From contig JAZSPM010000088.1 in the NCBI GenBank assembly GCA_045537455.1, positions 1 through 10,678 on the forward strand: DNA of 10,678 nucleotides, written 5' to 3'. Below the pieces are notes generated by a model. It did not search any database and was not told the DNA's origin. It worked only from the letters and a program-made list of their open reading frames with translations. Of the stretch, positions 1 to 6,469 are shown piece by piece (position 1 is the stretch's first letter; the number at the start of each line of letters is the position of its first letter). The position numbers and the translations under genes are program-made. Origin of the DNA: Ornithomonoglobus_A sp045537455 (GTDB lineage: Bacteria > Bacillota > Clostridia > UBA1381).

Positions 1-987
1 CAGGCTGCAGCGAATGAAATCGCAAAGGCTTTAAGGTTTCCGTCTGCAATACAGATTGATACATTTGCAAAAGGACGAGTTGAAATTTTAAAATTCAGAA
101 TTGCAAAGGATTCATTACTTGATAATACGAAGATTTCTGAAATAATGCCTAAAATAAATTGCGATGTCCTTATTTGCGGTGTAGAAAGAGGTACAGAAGC
201 GTTTATTCCGGGTGGTGATTTTGTTCTTTGTGAAGGGGATTTAGTAAGCATAGTTGCATCAATAAAGAACGGTAATGAGTTCCTTAAGAAGATAGGAATA
301 AAAACCAATAAGGTAAAAGACACTATGATTGTCGGCGGTGGTGCAATGTCGTATTATCTTGCACAGCTTTTAACGCAGACAGGAATAAGGGTAAAAATTA
401 TTGAACAAAATGCTGCTAAATGCGAGGAGCTTTGTCAGGCACTGCCAAAGACCACAATCATAAACGGAGACGGCACAGAGAAAAGACTTCTTCTTGAAGA
501 AGGGCTTGAATATGCGGATTCTTTTGTTTGCCTTACTAATATTGACGAAGAAAATATGATACTGTCATTGTTCGCAAAAAGCAAAACTGACGGTAAAATC
601 ATAACCAAGATAAACCGAATTGAATATGACGGAGTTATAGACCAGCTAAATCTTGATACTATTGTGTATCCTAAGAACATAACGGCTGAGTATATAGTGA
701 GATTTGTTCGTGCAAAGAAAAATTCAATAGGAAGCAATATTGAAACAATGCATTTTATACTTGACGGTAAAGCTGAGGCACTTGAATTCAGAATCAAGGA
801 AAATTCGCCTATTTCTGATATTCCGCTTGAAAAGCTGAAGCTGAAAAAGAATATTCTTATTGCCTGCATAAACAGAAACGGTCAGATAATTATTCCAAAA
901 GGTAAGGATGTGATTTCTGTTGATGATACGGTTGTTGTGGTAACTACAAATTCAGGCTTTAAGGATGTAAGCGATATACTGGAGTAG
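1..987 (+). CDS. trkA: Trk potassium uptake system regulatory protein TrkA, 3' part (5' end outside window)
   Basis: This is the cytoplasmic nucleotide-binding (RCK) subunit that gates the TrkH K+ channel in response to NAD(H) or ATP/ADP. The frame is open from the first base, so the gene starts outside the window; the ATG at 145 is internal. The 328 visible residues begin at the end of the first Rossmann domain. They continue with the first RCK_C domain (about residues 1-95), a second Rossmann domain (from about 109, glycine motif VGGGAMS, then an acidic end of strand 2 in KIIEQNA, and NGDGTEKRLL) and a second RCK_C domain (about 235-328). Two RCK_N/RCK_C pairs are typical of full TrkA (about 450 residues) rather than the single-unit KtrA. 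The glycine motif ends in Ser where Gly or Ala is commoner. The stop lies 13 nt before trkH, which supports one operon. Confidence 0.93.
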   Translation, partial: QAAANEIAKALRFPSAIQIDTFAKGRVEILKFRIAKDSLLDNTKISEIMPKINCDVLICGVERGTEAFIPGGDFVLCEGDLVSIVASIKNGNEFLKKIGIKTNKVKDTMIVGGGAMSYYLAQLLTQTGIRVKIIEQNAAKCEELCQALPKTTIINGDGTEKRLLLEEGLEYADSFVCLTNIDEENMILSLFAKSKTDGKIITKINRIEYDGVIDQLNLDTIVYPKNITAEYIVRFVRAKKNSIGSNIETMHFILDGKAEALEFRIKENSPISDIPLEKLKLKKNILIACINRNGQIIIPKGKDVISVDDTVVVVTTNSGFKDVSDILE

Positions 988-1000
988 AGGGTGCGTACTG

Positions 1001-2437
1001 ATGAATTATAGAATTATTAGATATACACTCGGCTGGGTAATAGGCTTTGAAGGAGTATGTATGATATTGCCGCTTATTTGTGCGGCGATATACGGCGAAC
1101 CGCATATATTTATGTTTGCCGTATGTGTGGCGGTGGGTATAGCATTAGGAGGGTTACTTATATGCAGACCTCCTAAAAGCAAATCAATGTATGCAAAGGA
1201 AGGCTTTGCGATAGTTGCACTCAGCTGGATAATAATGAGTATTTTTGGAGCAATACCGTTTAAGGCTTCGGGATATATACCAAGCTTTACTGATGCTCTG
1301 TTTGAAACAGTATCGGGATTTACTACAACGGGAGCATCTATTTTATCGGATGTTGAAGTATTACCGAAATGTCTGCTGTTCTGGAGAAGCTTTACTCATT
1401 GGATAGGGGGAATGGGAATACTTGTGTTCCTTGTAGCAATTTTACCGCTTGCAGGTGGGAGTAATCTTCATCTGATAAAGGCGGAAAGCCCGGGTCCGTC
1501 TGTAAGCAAGCTTGTTCCTAAGGTGAAGTCAACTGCTAAGATTTTATACGGAATGTATATTCTGCTTACTATTATAGAAATAATATTACTGCTTGTAGGC
1601 GATATGGATATGTTTGATGCACTTACCATCTCCTTCGGAACTGCCGGAACGGGAGGCTTTGGAACAAAAAATTCGAGCATAGCAGATTATTCTCCGTACA
1701 TTCAGGTTGTAGTAGGAATATTCATGATGCTTTTCGGCATTGATTTTTCTTTATATTATTTGTTGTTACTGAGAAAATTCCGTGACGTATTTCATTCGGA
1801 AGAATTAAGAGCATATATAGGCATAATTGCTACATCAACTGTTATTATTTGCATTAACTGTCTTGGTATATTCGACAACGCAATAGAGTCGTTAAGACAA
1901 GCATTTTTTCAAGTGTCATCTATCATAACTACAACAGGATATTCAACTGCTGATTTTGACAAATGGCCCGAATTATCAAAGACAATACTTGTAATTATTA
2001 TGTTTATAGGTGCTTGTGCAGGAAGTACGGGTGGCGGTATAAAGGTTTCAAGAATTTTGATTTTGTTTAAAAGCATATTTAAAGAAATAAAAATAGCCGC
2101 TCATCCTCAAAGAACATATAAAATTGCAATGAACGGACGAACGGTAAATCATGAAACAGTAAGAGCAATAAACGTATTTATGGGAGCATATATAGCGATT
2201 TTTGCGGCGTCGTTGCTTGTAATCAGTCTTGATAACATGGATTTTACAACTAATTTTACAGCGGTTGCGGCAACTATAAATAATATAGGCCCCGGTCTTG
2301 CAAAGGTCGGACCAACGTGTAATTTCGGTGAATTTTCAATGCTATCAAAATGGGTTTTGACATTTGATATGCTTGCAGGAAGATTGGAGATACTTCCGAT
2401 TCTTGTGTTGTTTTCACAGCATACATGGAGAAAATAA
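1001..2437 (+). CDS. trkH: Trk potassium uptake channel subunit TrkH
   Basis: This is the integral-membrane K+ translocation subunit of the Trk/Ktr/HKT superfamily. Its 478 residues match the usual TrkH length. Four pore-loop selectivity filters are visible in order: TTTGAS at about 108-113, TAGTGGFGT at about 214-222, TTTGYST at about 310-316 and NNIGPGL at about 427-433. Each is flanked by hydrophobic membrane segments, as expected for four M1-P-M2 units with extra N-terminal helices. The conserved GSTGGGIKVSRI stretch (about 341-352) lies between the third and fourth units. The ATG at 1001 follows trkA by 13 nt and is preceded by a purine-rich GAGGG that overlaps the end of trkA. Pairing with TrkA upstream makes the assignment firm. 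Confidence 0.96.
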   Translation: MNYRIIRYTLGWVIGFEGVCMILPLICAAIYGEPHIFMFAVCVAVGIALGGLLICRPPKSKSMYAKEGFAIVALSWIIMSIFGAIPFKASGYIPSFTDALFETVSGFTTTGASILSDVEVLPKCLLFWRSFTHWIGGMGILVFLVAILPLAGGSNLHLIKAESPGPSVSKLVPKVKSTAKILYGMYILLTIIEIILLLVGDMDMFDALTISFGTAGTGGFGTKNSSIADYSPYIQVVVGIFMMLFGIDFSLYYLLLLRKFRDVFHSEELRAYIGIIATSTVIICINCLGIFDNAIESLRQAFFQVSSIITTTGYSTADFDKWPELSKTILVIIMFIGACAGSTGGGIKVSRILILFKSIFKEIKIAAHPQRTYKIAMNGRTVNHETVRAINVFMGAYIAIFAASLLVISLDNMDFTTNFTAVAATINNIGPGLAKVGPTCNFGEFSMLSKWVLTFDMLAGRLEILPILVLFSQHTWRK

Positions 2438-2460
2438 GAGGGTTCGTTTGAACCCTCTTT
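2436..2460. terminator. Bidirectional terminator hairpin shared by trkH and nadE
   Basis: A perfect 10-bp inverted repeat (AAGAGGGTTC, loop GTTT, GAACCCTCTT) lies between the convergent genes. Its left arm includes the last two bases of the trkH stop codon and its right arm includes the first base of the nadE stop codon. Read on the - strand it is followed by ATTTT, and on the + strand by TAAATTT, so both T-tracts are short. It is the only candidate terminator for either operon. Confidence 0.75.
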
Positions 2461-3190
2461 AAATTTGTGGCTTGAAGCTTGGCATAAGCTGAAGCTTGAA
2501 TAAATTCATGTTATGAAGCCTGTCAATTTTTTCTTTTATTTTTTCGTCCTCTATTTTGCCTGTGCGGATGTAAATATCAAGCATTGCATAGGTAAAACCG
2601 AGCTTTTCCTCGTCTGTCTGACCGCATAAGCCGTCTATTGGAGTTTTATCGACCAATTCATCGGGAAGCCCTGCAAGTCTGCCGATTTCCTTGACCTCTG
2701 TTACAGTCAGGTTAGCAAGTGGCGAGAAATCTCCTGCACTGTCGCCATAGCGTGTTGAATATCCTACCCAGTCTTCTGATAAATTACAGGTGTTTGCAAC
2801 TCTGCCGTTACAGCTTTGAGAAACAGCATAAAGCGTTGACATTCTGATTCTTGGCGGAAGGTTTATAATACTCTGCTCAGTTAATTCGAGCTTTTTTGAA
2901 AGCTCATTTTTCAAACCGTTTACAGAATCCGCAACATTTATTGTGTAGCTTTTGATTCCAAGATGTTCAACAAGCATATGTGAGCATGAAATATCGCTCT
3001 GTTCTCCACACGGCATAAGCACGCCGATAACTCTGTCTTTACCTAATGCTTCAACACATAAAGCGGCAACTACTGAGCTGTCCTTACCACCTGAAATTCC
3101 TACTACAGCATTACAGCCTTTTCCGTTTTTCTCAAAAAAATCTCTTATCCATTCCACACATTCTTTTTTTGTTTTTTCTGCATTAAACAT
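2459..3190 (-). CDS. nadE: NH3-dependent NAD+ synthetase
   Basis: NadE amidates nicotinic acid adenine dinucleotide to NAD+ using ATP and ammonia, the last step of both de novo and salvage synthesis. The protein has 243 residues, the length of the ammonia-dependent form without a glutaminase (nitrilase) domain. Visible motifs are the PP-loop GISGGKDSS (31-39), which binds ATP pyrophosphate, then NTCNLSED and RYGDSAGDFSPLANLTVTE (about 133-165), and DGLCGQTDEEKLGF (about 186-199), all typical of the family. The start is set by AAGGAG at 3200-3205, 9 nt before ATG. The stop codon of the upstream nicotinamidase gene (3204-3206) overlaps this ribosome binding site, so the two genes are probably translationally coupled. 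It has no visible promoter of its own. Confidence 0.95.
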   Translation of the reverse strand: MFNAEKTKKECVEWIRDFFEKNGKGCNAVVGISGGKDSSVVAALCVEALGKDRVIGVLMPCGEQSDISCSHMLVEHLGIKSYTINVADSVNGLKNELSKKLELTEQSIINLPPRIRMSTLYAVSQSCNGRVANTCNLSEDWVGYSTRYGDSAGDFSPLANLTVTEVKEIGRLAGLPDELVDKTPIDGLCGQTDEEKLGFTYAMLDIYIRTGKIEDEKIKEKIDRLHNMNLFKLQLMPSFKPQI

Positions 3191-3203
3191 TATAATCAGC
3201 TCC

Positions 3204-3728
3204 TTAAATAATATCTATCTGACACGAACGCATTGTTTCTATTGCAGCGTTGTGTTTTTCAGGCGTTACGCCTGCACAGCAGCTTTCCTTAACTGAAATA
3301 TTCATTTCAGGGAAATGAGCTTTTAATAACATAGCATTTGAAACGACGCATATATCTGTACAAAGTCCGATAAGCTCAACTGATATGTCTGTTATATCAT
3401 ATTTTGCTTCAAACTCTTTTGGCAAAATAACAGAGCCAAAAGTCGGCTTTTCCAATATTCTTGCATTCTTTTTGTCAAGTGCCGAAAGAATACTGTTATT
3501 AAGCTCCCAGCCGTATGTATCTTTTATACAATGCTCAACGGGAAGATATTTTCCTTCGCGTGTCTGAAGATAATTTTGTGAGTGAGTATCAAGCGTTGCC
3601 CATACATCACCGTCAAAGCTGTTTATTTCGTTTATAACATTATTGACTATATTTTGTGCTTCCTGTGTTCCTAATGCACCGTCAATAAAATCATTTTGCA
3701 TATCAATAACAATCAGAATTTTTTTCAA
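3204..3728 (-). CDS. pncA: Nicotinamidase / isochorismatase-family cysteine hydrolase (TTG start)
   Basis: This is a likely nicotinamidase that hydrolyses nicotinamide to nicotinate and ammonia. The chosen start is TTG at 3728, 8 nt after AAGGAGG, giving 174 residues that begin MKKILIVIDMQNDF. An ATG at 3773 is in frame but lies upstream of the ribosome binding site and inside the promoter, so it is not used. The catalytic triad of the isochorismatase-like fold is present: D9 in VIDMQNDF, K94 in EKPTFGS and C127 in CTDICV. D47 and H49 in TLDTH and H66 in PVEHC match the metal-binding residues of PncA-type enzymes. Being the first gene of an operon with nadE supports a role in nicotinamide salvage. 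A broader cysteine hydrolase function cannot be excluded from sequence. Confidence 0.85.
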   Translation of the reverse strand: MKKILIVIDMQNDFIDGALGTQEAQNIVNNVINEINSFDGDVWATLDTHSQNYLQTREGKYLPVEHCIKDTYGWELNNSILSALDKKNARILEKPTFGSVILPKEFEAKYDITDISVELIGLCTDICVVSNAMLLKAHFPEMNISVKESCCAGVTPEKHNAAIETMRSCQIDII

Positions 3729-3763
3729 AACAATTTCCTCCTTAAATTTAATTCCATACTTGA

Positions 3764-3792
3764 ATGATATCACTGCAAATTAAGTTTGTCAA
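3764..3792 (-). promoter_or_regulatory. Sigma-A-type promoter of the pncA-nadE operon
   Basis: On the - strand TTGACA (3792-3787) is followed after exactly 17 nt by TATCAT (3769-3764). The -35 box is a perfect consensus and the -10 box matches five of six positions. The expected start of transcription is near 3757, leaving a leader of about 30 nt that contains the AAGGAGG ribosome binding site. This supports the TTG start at 3728. Confidence 0.8.
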
Positions 3793-3868
3793 GGTATTTT
3801 AAGGATTTTTGTTTATCTGTACTGTAAATATACAAGTATATCTTGTGTCGGATTCAATAAGAACAGCA

Positions 3869-4000
3869 TTATGCGTCTATGCGTCTCGTATCGTAAAAAC
3901 GGTCATATACGGCATTAATAGTTGTGTTAAGATTTAAGTCCTGTTTTTGTTTCCAGAATCCATCTGTTATGTCTACAAGACTGTAATTAAAATTTTTCAT
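3869..4000 (-). pseudogene. 5' remnant of a GH127-type (DUF1680) beta-L-arabinofuranosidase gene
   Basis: A reading frame of 43 codons starts at ATG 4000 behind a good ribosome binding site (AAAAGGAGC at about 4007-4015) and stops at TAA 3871-3869. The peptide contains VDITDGFWKQKQDLN, then TTINAVYDRFYDT and RIDA. These resemble the conserved N-terminus of GH127 enzymes, which usually run past 600 residues. No other frame continues the family after the stop, and the pncA promoter begins only about 75 nt further on. The gene therefore seems to have lost more than 90% of its length by deletion. An in-frame extension upstream to 4090 exists, but it precedes the ribosome binding site and has no family resemblance. 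The family call rests on recalled motif similarity, without a database search. Confidence 0.65.
3870..3886. repeat. Tandem 8-bp repeat at the truncation point of the GH127 remnant
   Basis: TATGCGTC occurs twice in direct succession (3870-3877 and 3878-3885), and the next base also matches. The GH127 remnant's last codons and its stop lie inside this repeat, so it sits at or beside the break. Removing one copy does not restore a recognisable GH127 frame, so it is not a simple duplication frameshift in an otherwise intact gene. Confidence 0.7.
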
Positions 4001-4028
4001 AAATATGCTCCTTTTGTAAATTTTTTGC

Positions 4029-4100
4029 TTATGAAGTAATAATCGGGATTGAAATTTCAATTTTTGTGCCGTTGCTGTCAGAAGAAACAATGTTACAGAC
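4029..4100 (-). pseudogene. 3' remnant of a sensor histidine kinase gene (C-terminal ATPase tail)
   Basis: On the - strand a frame reads VCNIVSSDSNGTKIEISIP and ends, after four more residues, at TAA 4031-4029. It stops 28 nt before the GH127 remnant's ATG. The pattern Ser-Ser-x-x-x-Gly-Thr-x-hydrophobic-x-hydrophobic-x-Ile-Pro near a C-terminus is that of the last two strands of a GHKL histidine kinase ATPase domain, as in YesM-like kinases. The frame stays open back to 4130 but without clear resemblance, and no further kinase motifs (N, G1 or G2 boxes) are visible upstream in any frame. The order kinase then GH127 in one direction would be a normal operon for a sugar-utilisation locus. This is a short match and could be chance. 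Confidence 0.4.
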
Positions 4101-4136
4101 TTTTTCCCTTCTTTTATGATAATATGAAAATTATGC

Positions 4137-4165
4137 TTGACGACTGCGTGAATGTGGGGTATAAC
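4137..4165 (+). promoter_or_regulatory. Distal promoter candidate upstream of the rhamnosidase operon
   Basis: TTGACG (4137-4142) is followed after 17 nt by TATAAC (4160-4165); each box matches consensus at five of six positions. Transcription from here would start near 4172 and give a leader of about 150 nt before the GH78 start. The leader contains one weak hairpin (CAACA at about 4187 with TGTTG at about 4200). Whether this promoter is used, or is a leftover of the earlier locus, cannot be told from sequence. Confidence 0.5.
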
Positions 4166-4251
4166 TAATGCGTGGGAGTGGATTGCAACAGTTAATCATT
4201 GTTGAAATGAAATATAAAAGCGGAAAAAGTGAGCATAAAATGAAAAAATAC

Positions 4252-4280
4252 TTTACATTATTTTCTAAAGGTGGTATAAT
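4252..4280 (+). promoter_or_regulatory. Proximal promoter of the GH78-GH36 operon
   Basis: TTTACA (4252-4257) is followed after exactly 17 nt by a perfect TATAAT (4275-4280). The expected transcription start is near 4287, leaving a leader of about 30 nt with the AAAGGAG ribosome binding site. A short palindrome, GATATATC, lies immediately after the -10 box at about 4282-4289. This is the best + strand promoter in the intergenic region. Confidence 0.8.
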
Positions 4281-4300
4281 TGATATATCTTATTAAATTT

Positions 4301-4323
4301 AAAGGAGTGGGATAATGTTATGA
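4301..4323 (+). promoter_or_regulatory. Ribosome binding site with start-stop dipeptide ORF overlapping the GH78 start
   Basis: AAAGGAG (4301-4307) is followed by two ATG codons. The first (4315-4317) has the ideal 7-nt spacing but reads only Met-Leu before TGA at 4321-4323. The second (4320-4322) has 12-nt spacing, overlaps that stop as ATGA, and opens the 710-codon GH78 frame. Ribosomes that start at the better-placed ATG could stop at once and restart one base back, so this two-codon ORF may tune translation of the operon. Confidence 0.55.
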
Positions 4324-6452
4324 TAAAAAATGCAAACTGGATAACATCAAAAACAGATATAGATACATGTCCTGTATTCAGAAGAAAGTTCAATGCGTGT
4401 AATGTAAAAAAGGCAACGCTGTACATAACCGCAAAAGGAGTATACAAAGCAGAGCTAAACGGTGAACGTGTCGGTGATTTTATAATGGCACCCGGCTGGA
4501 CTAAGTATGATGTAAGACATCAGTATCAGGAATATGATATAACTGATATGCTGAAAAATGAAAATGAACTTTTGGTAACCGTAGGCGACGGCTGGCAAAG
4601 AGGCAGAGTATATACAATGCATAATGATTACTATGAAATTCCTGATGCGTCAATTATTGCAGAGCTGGTTTTTGAGTATGAGGACGGAAAGCAAGAGAGT
4701 ATTATCACAGATACTGCATGGGAGTGCGGAAAAGGCAAGATATTAAGCAGTGAGCATTATGACGGTGAGATATGCGATGCAAATCTTGAATACCGTGATT
4801 TTGATTTTGTTAATATACTTGATGTATCAAAAGAAAATCTTATTCCGCAAGAGGGAGAAATGGTTATTGAGCAGGAGAGAATAAAGCCTGTTTCAATAAT
4901 TACAACTCCAAAAGGTGAAATGGTTATTGATTTCGGTCAGAATATCACAGGCTATCCTGAGATTACGGTTGATGCCGACAAGGGGGATGTTGTTGATTTG
5001 TCTTTTGCAGAGGTTCTGGATTTTGACGGTAATTTCTATAACAGTAATTACAGATCGGCAAAAGCAGAGTATAAATATATCTGCAAGGACGGAAAGCAGA
5101 CTTATAAACCGTCATTAGCTTTTTATGGCTTCAGATATGTAAGAGTAAATCAGTTCCCAAAGGATATAACTTCAGATTGCTTTACAGCTGTTGCGGTGTA
5201 TTCCGATCTAAAAAGAATAGGAAATATCACATTTGAGAATAGTAAATTAAATCAGCTCTTTTCAAATATAATATGGAGTCAGAAGGATAACTTCTTAGAT
5301 GTTCCTACGGACTGCCCTCAAAGAGATGAAAGATTAGGCTGGACAGGTGATGCACAGGTTTTTGTCCGTGCGGCATGTTATAATTTTGATACAGAACGCT
5401 TTTTTGAAAAATGGTTAAAGGATTTAATTGCCGAACAGCATGAAAGCGGAGCAATTCCACACGTAATTCCGGATGTTTTTTGTAATCGTGCAACATGTAC
5501 CGCGTGGGGTGATGCTTCGGTTATAGTTCCATGGCAGGTATATCTTGCATACGGTAATAAAGAAATATTAGAACGAAGCTTTGACAGTATGTGCAAATGG
5601 ATTTCGTATATTACCAACACAACAAAGGATAAATATTTATGGACAGGTTCATGGCATTTTGGCGACTGGCTCGGACTTGATGCAAAAGAAGGCAGCTATG
5701 AAGGGTCATCCAATAAAGATTTGATAGCTTCGGCTTTCTATGCGTATTCAACGAGCATTGTTGTTAAAGCAGGAAAGATAATAGGAAAGGACATTTCATA
5801 TTATGAGGATTTATATAAAAATATAAAACAAGCATTTCAAAATAAATTCAATGAATTTAAAACTCAGACGGAATGTGTTCTTGCTCTGTATTTTGAACTT
5901 TGCAATGACAGTAAAAAAACAGCAAAACAGCTTGACGATATGATAAAAGCAAACGGAAATAAGCTTACAACAGGCTTTGTCGGAACTCCGTATCTGCTTC
6001 ATGCGTTGAGTAAAAACGGATATATGGATACTGCATATGACTTGCTTTTACAGGAGGAATATCCATCGTGGCTTTTCTCTGTGAAAATGGGTGCAACCAC
6101 AATCTGGGAGCATTGGGACGGACTGAATGAAAAGGGTGAATTCTGGAGTGATGATATGAACTCATATAATCATTACGCTTACGGCTCAGTTGCGGATTGG
6201 ATGTATTCTGTTTGTGCAGGTATTAAAACTGATGAGAATTATCCGGCTTACGAAAAAGCAATAATTGCACCTGTTCCTGATGAACGCTTGGGAAGTATAT
6301 CATGTACATTAGAGACAAGACATGGTAAAATAAGCTCATCATGGAAATATAAAGACGGGCAAGTAAGATATGTGATAGAAACCCCGGTTGATACACTAAT
6401 TATAATCGACGGAAAGGAATATAACGTAGAAAAAGGAAAATATATTTTCTGA
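4320..6452 (+). CDS. GH78 alpha-L-rhamnosidase, intracellular
   Basis: This enzyme releases terminal alpha-L-rhamnose from oligosaccharides or rhamnosides by an inverting mechanism. Its 710 residues start directly in a bacterial rhamnosidase N-terminal beta-domain, with TLYITAKGVYKAELNGERVG (about 33-52), PGWTKYD and YQEYDITDML. A second beta-sandwich (about 190-295) contains IDFGQNITGYPE. The (alpha/alpha)6 barrel begins near 305. The acidic motif DCPQRDERLGWTGDAQ (331-346) carries the conserved Asp331, Glu337 and Asp344; Glu337 is the expected general acid. TTIWEHWDG holds Glu597, the expected general base. A C-terminal beta-domain closes the protein from about 640. There is no signal peptide, so it should act on imported substrate. 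It is the first gene after two promoters, and GH36 follows 17 nt downstream. The family is firm; the linkage specificity is not. Confidence 0.93.
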   Translation: MIKNANWITSKTDIDTCPVFRRKFNACNVKKATLYITAKGVYKAELNGERVGDFIMAPGWTKYDVRHQYQEYDITDMLKNENELLVTVGDGWQRGRVYTMHNDYYEIPDASIIAELVFEYEDGKQESIITDTAWECGKGKILSSEHYDGEICDANLEYRDFDFVNILDVSKENLIPQEGEMVIEQERIKPVSIITTPKGEMVIDFGQNITGYPEITVDADKGDVVDLSFAEVLDFDGNFYNSNYRSAKAEYKYICKDGKQTYKPSLAFYGFRYVRVNQFPKDITSDCFTAVAVYSDLKRIGNITFENSKLNQLFSNIIWSQKDNFLDVPTDCPQRDERLGWTGDAQVFVRAACYNFDTERFFEKWLKDLIAEQHESGAIPHVIPDVFCNRATCTAWGDASVIVPWQVYLAYGNKEILERSFDSMCKWISYITNTTKDKYLWTGSWHFGDWLGLDAKEGSYEGSSNKDLIASAFYAYSTSIVVKAGKIIGKDISYYEDLYKNIKQAFQNKFNEFKTQTECVLALYFELCNDSKKTAKQLDDMIKANGNKLTTGFVGTPYLLHALSKNGYMDTAYDLLLQEEYPSWLFSVKMGATTIWEHWDGLNEKGEFWSDDMNSYNHYAYGSVADWMYSVCAGIKTDENYPAYEKAIIAPVPDERLGSISCTLETRHGKISSSWKYKDGQVRYVIETPVDTLIIIDGKEYNVEKGKYIF

Positions 6453-6469
6453 AAACGGAGGAAAAATTC

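Noticed and set aside
3729..3773. Upstream ATG extension of the nicotinamidase gene
   Set aside because: It lies across the promoter -10 region and the ribosome binding site, so it cannot be translated from the predicted transcript. The TTG at 3728 fits the site and the family's N-terminus.
4001..4090. Longer version of the GH127 remnant frame starting at 4090
   Set aside because: The extension precedes the AAAAGGAGC site, shows no GH127 similarity and overlaps the better-supported kinase-tail frame.
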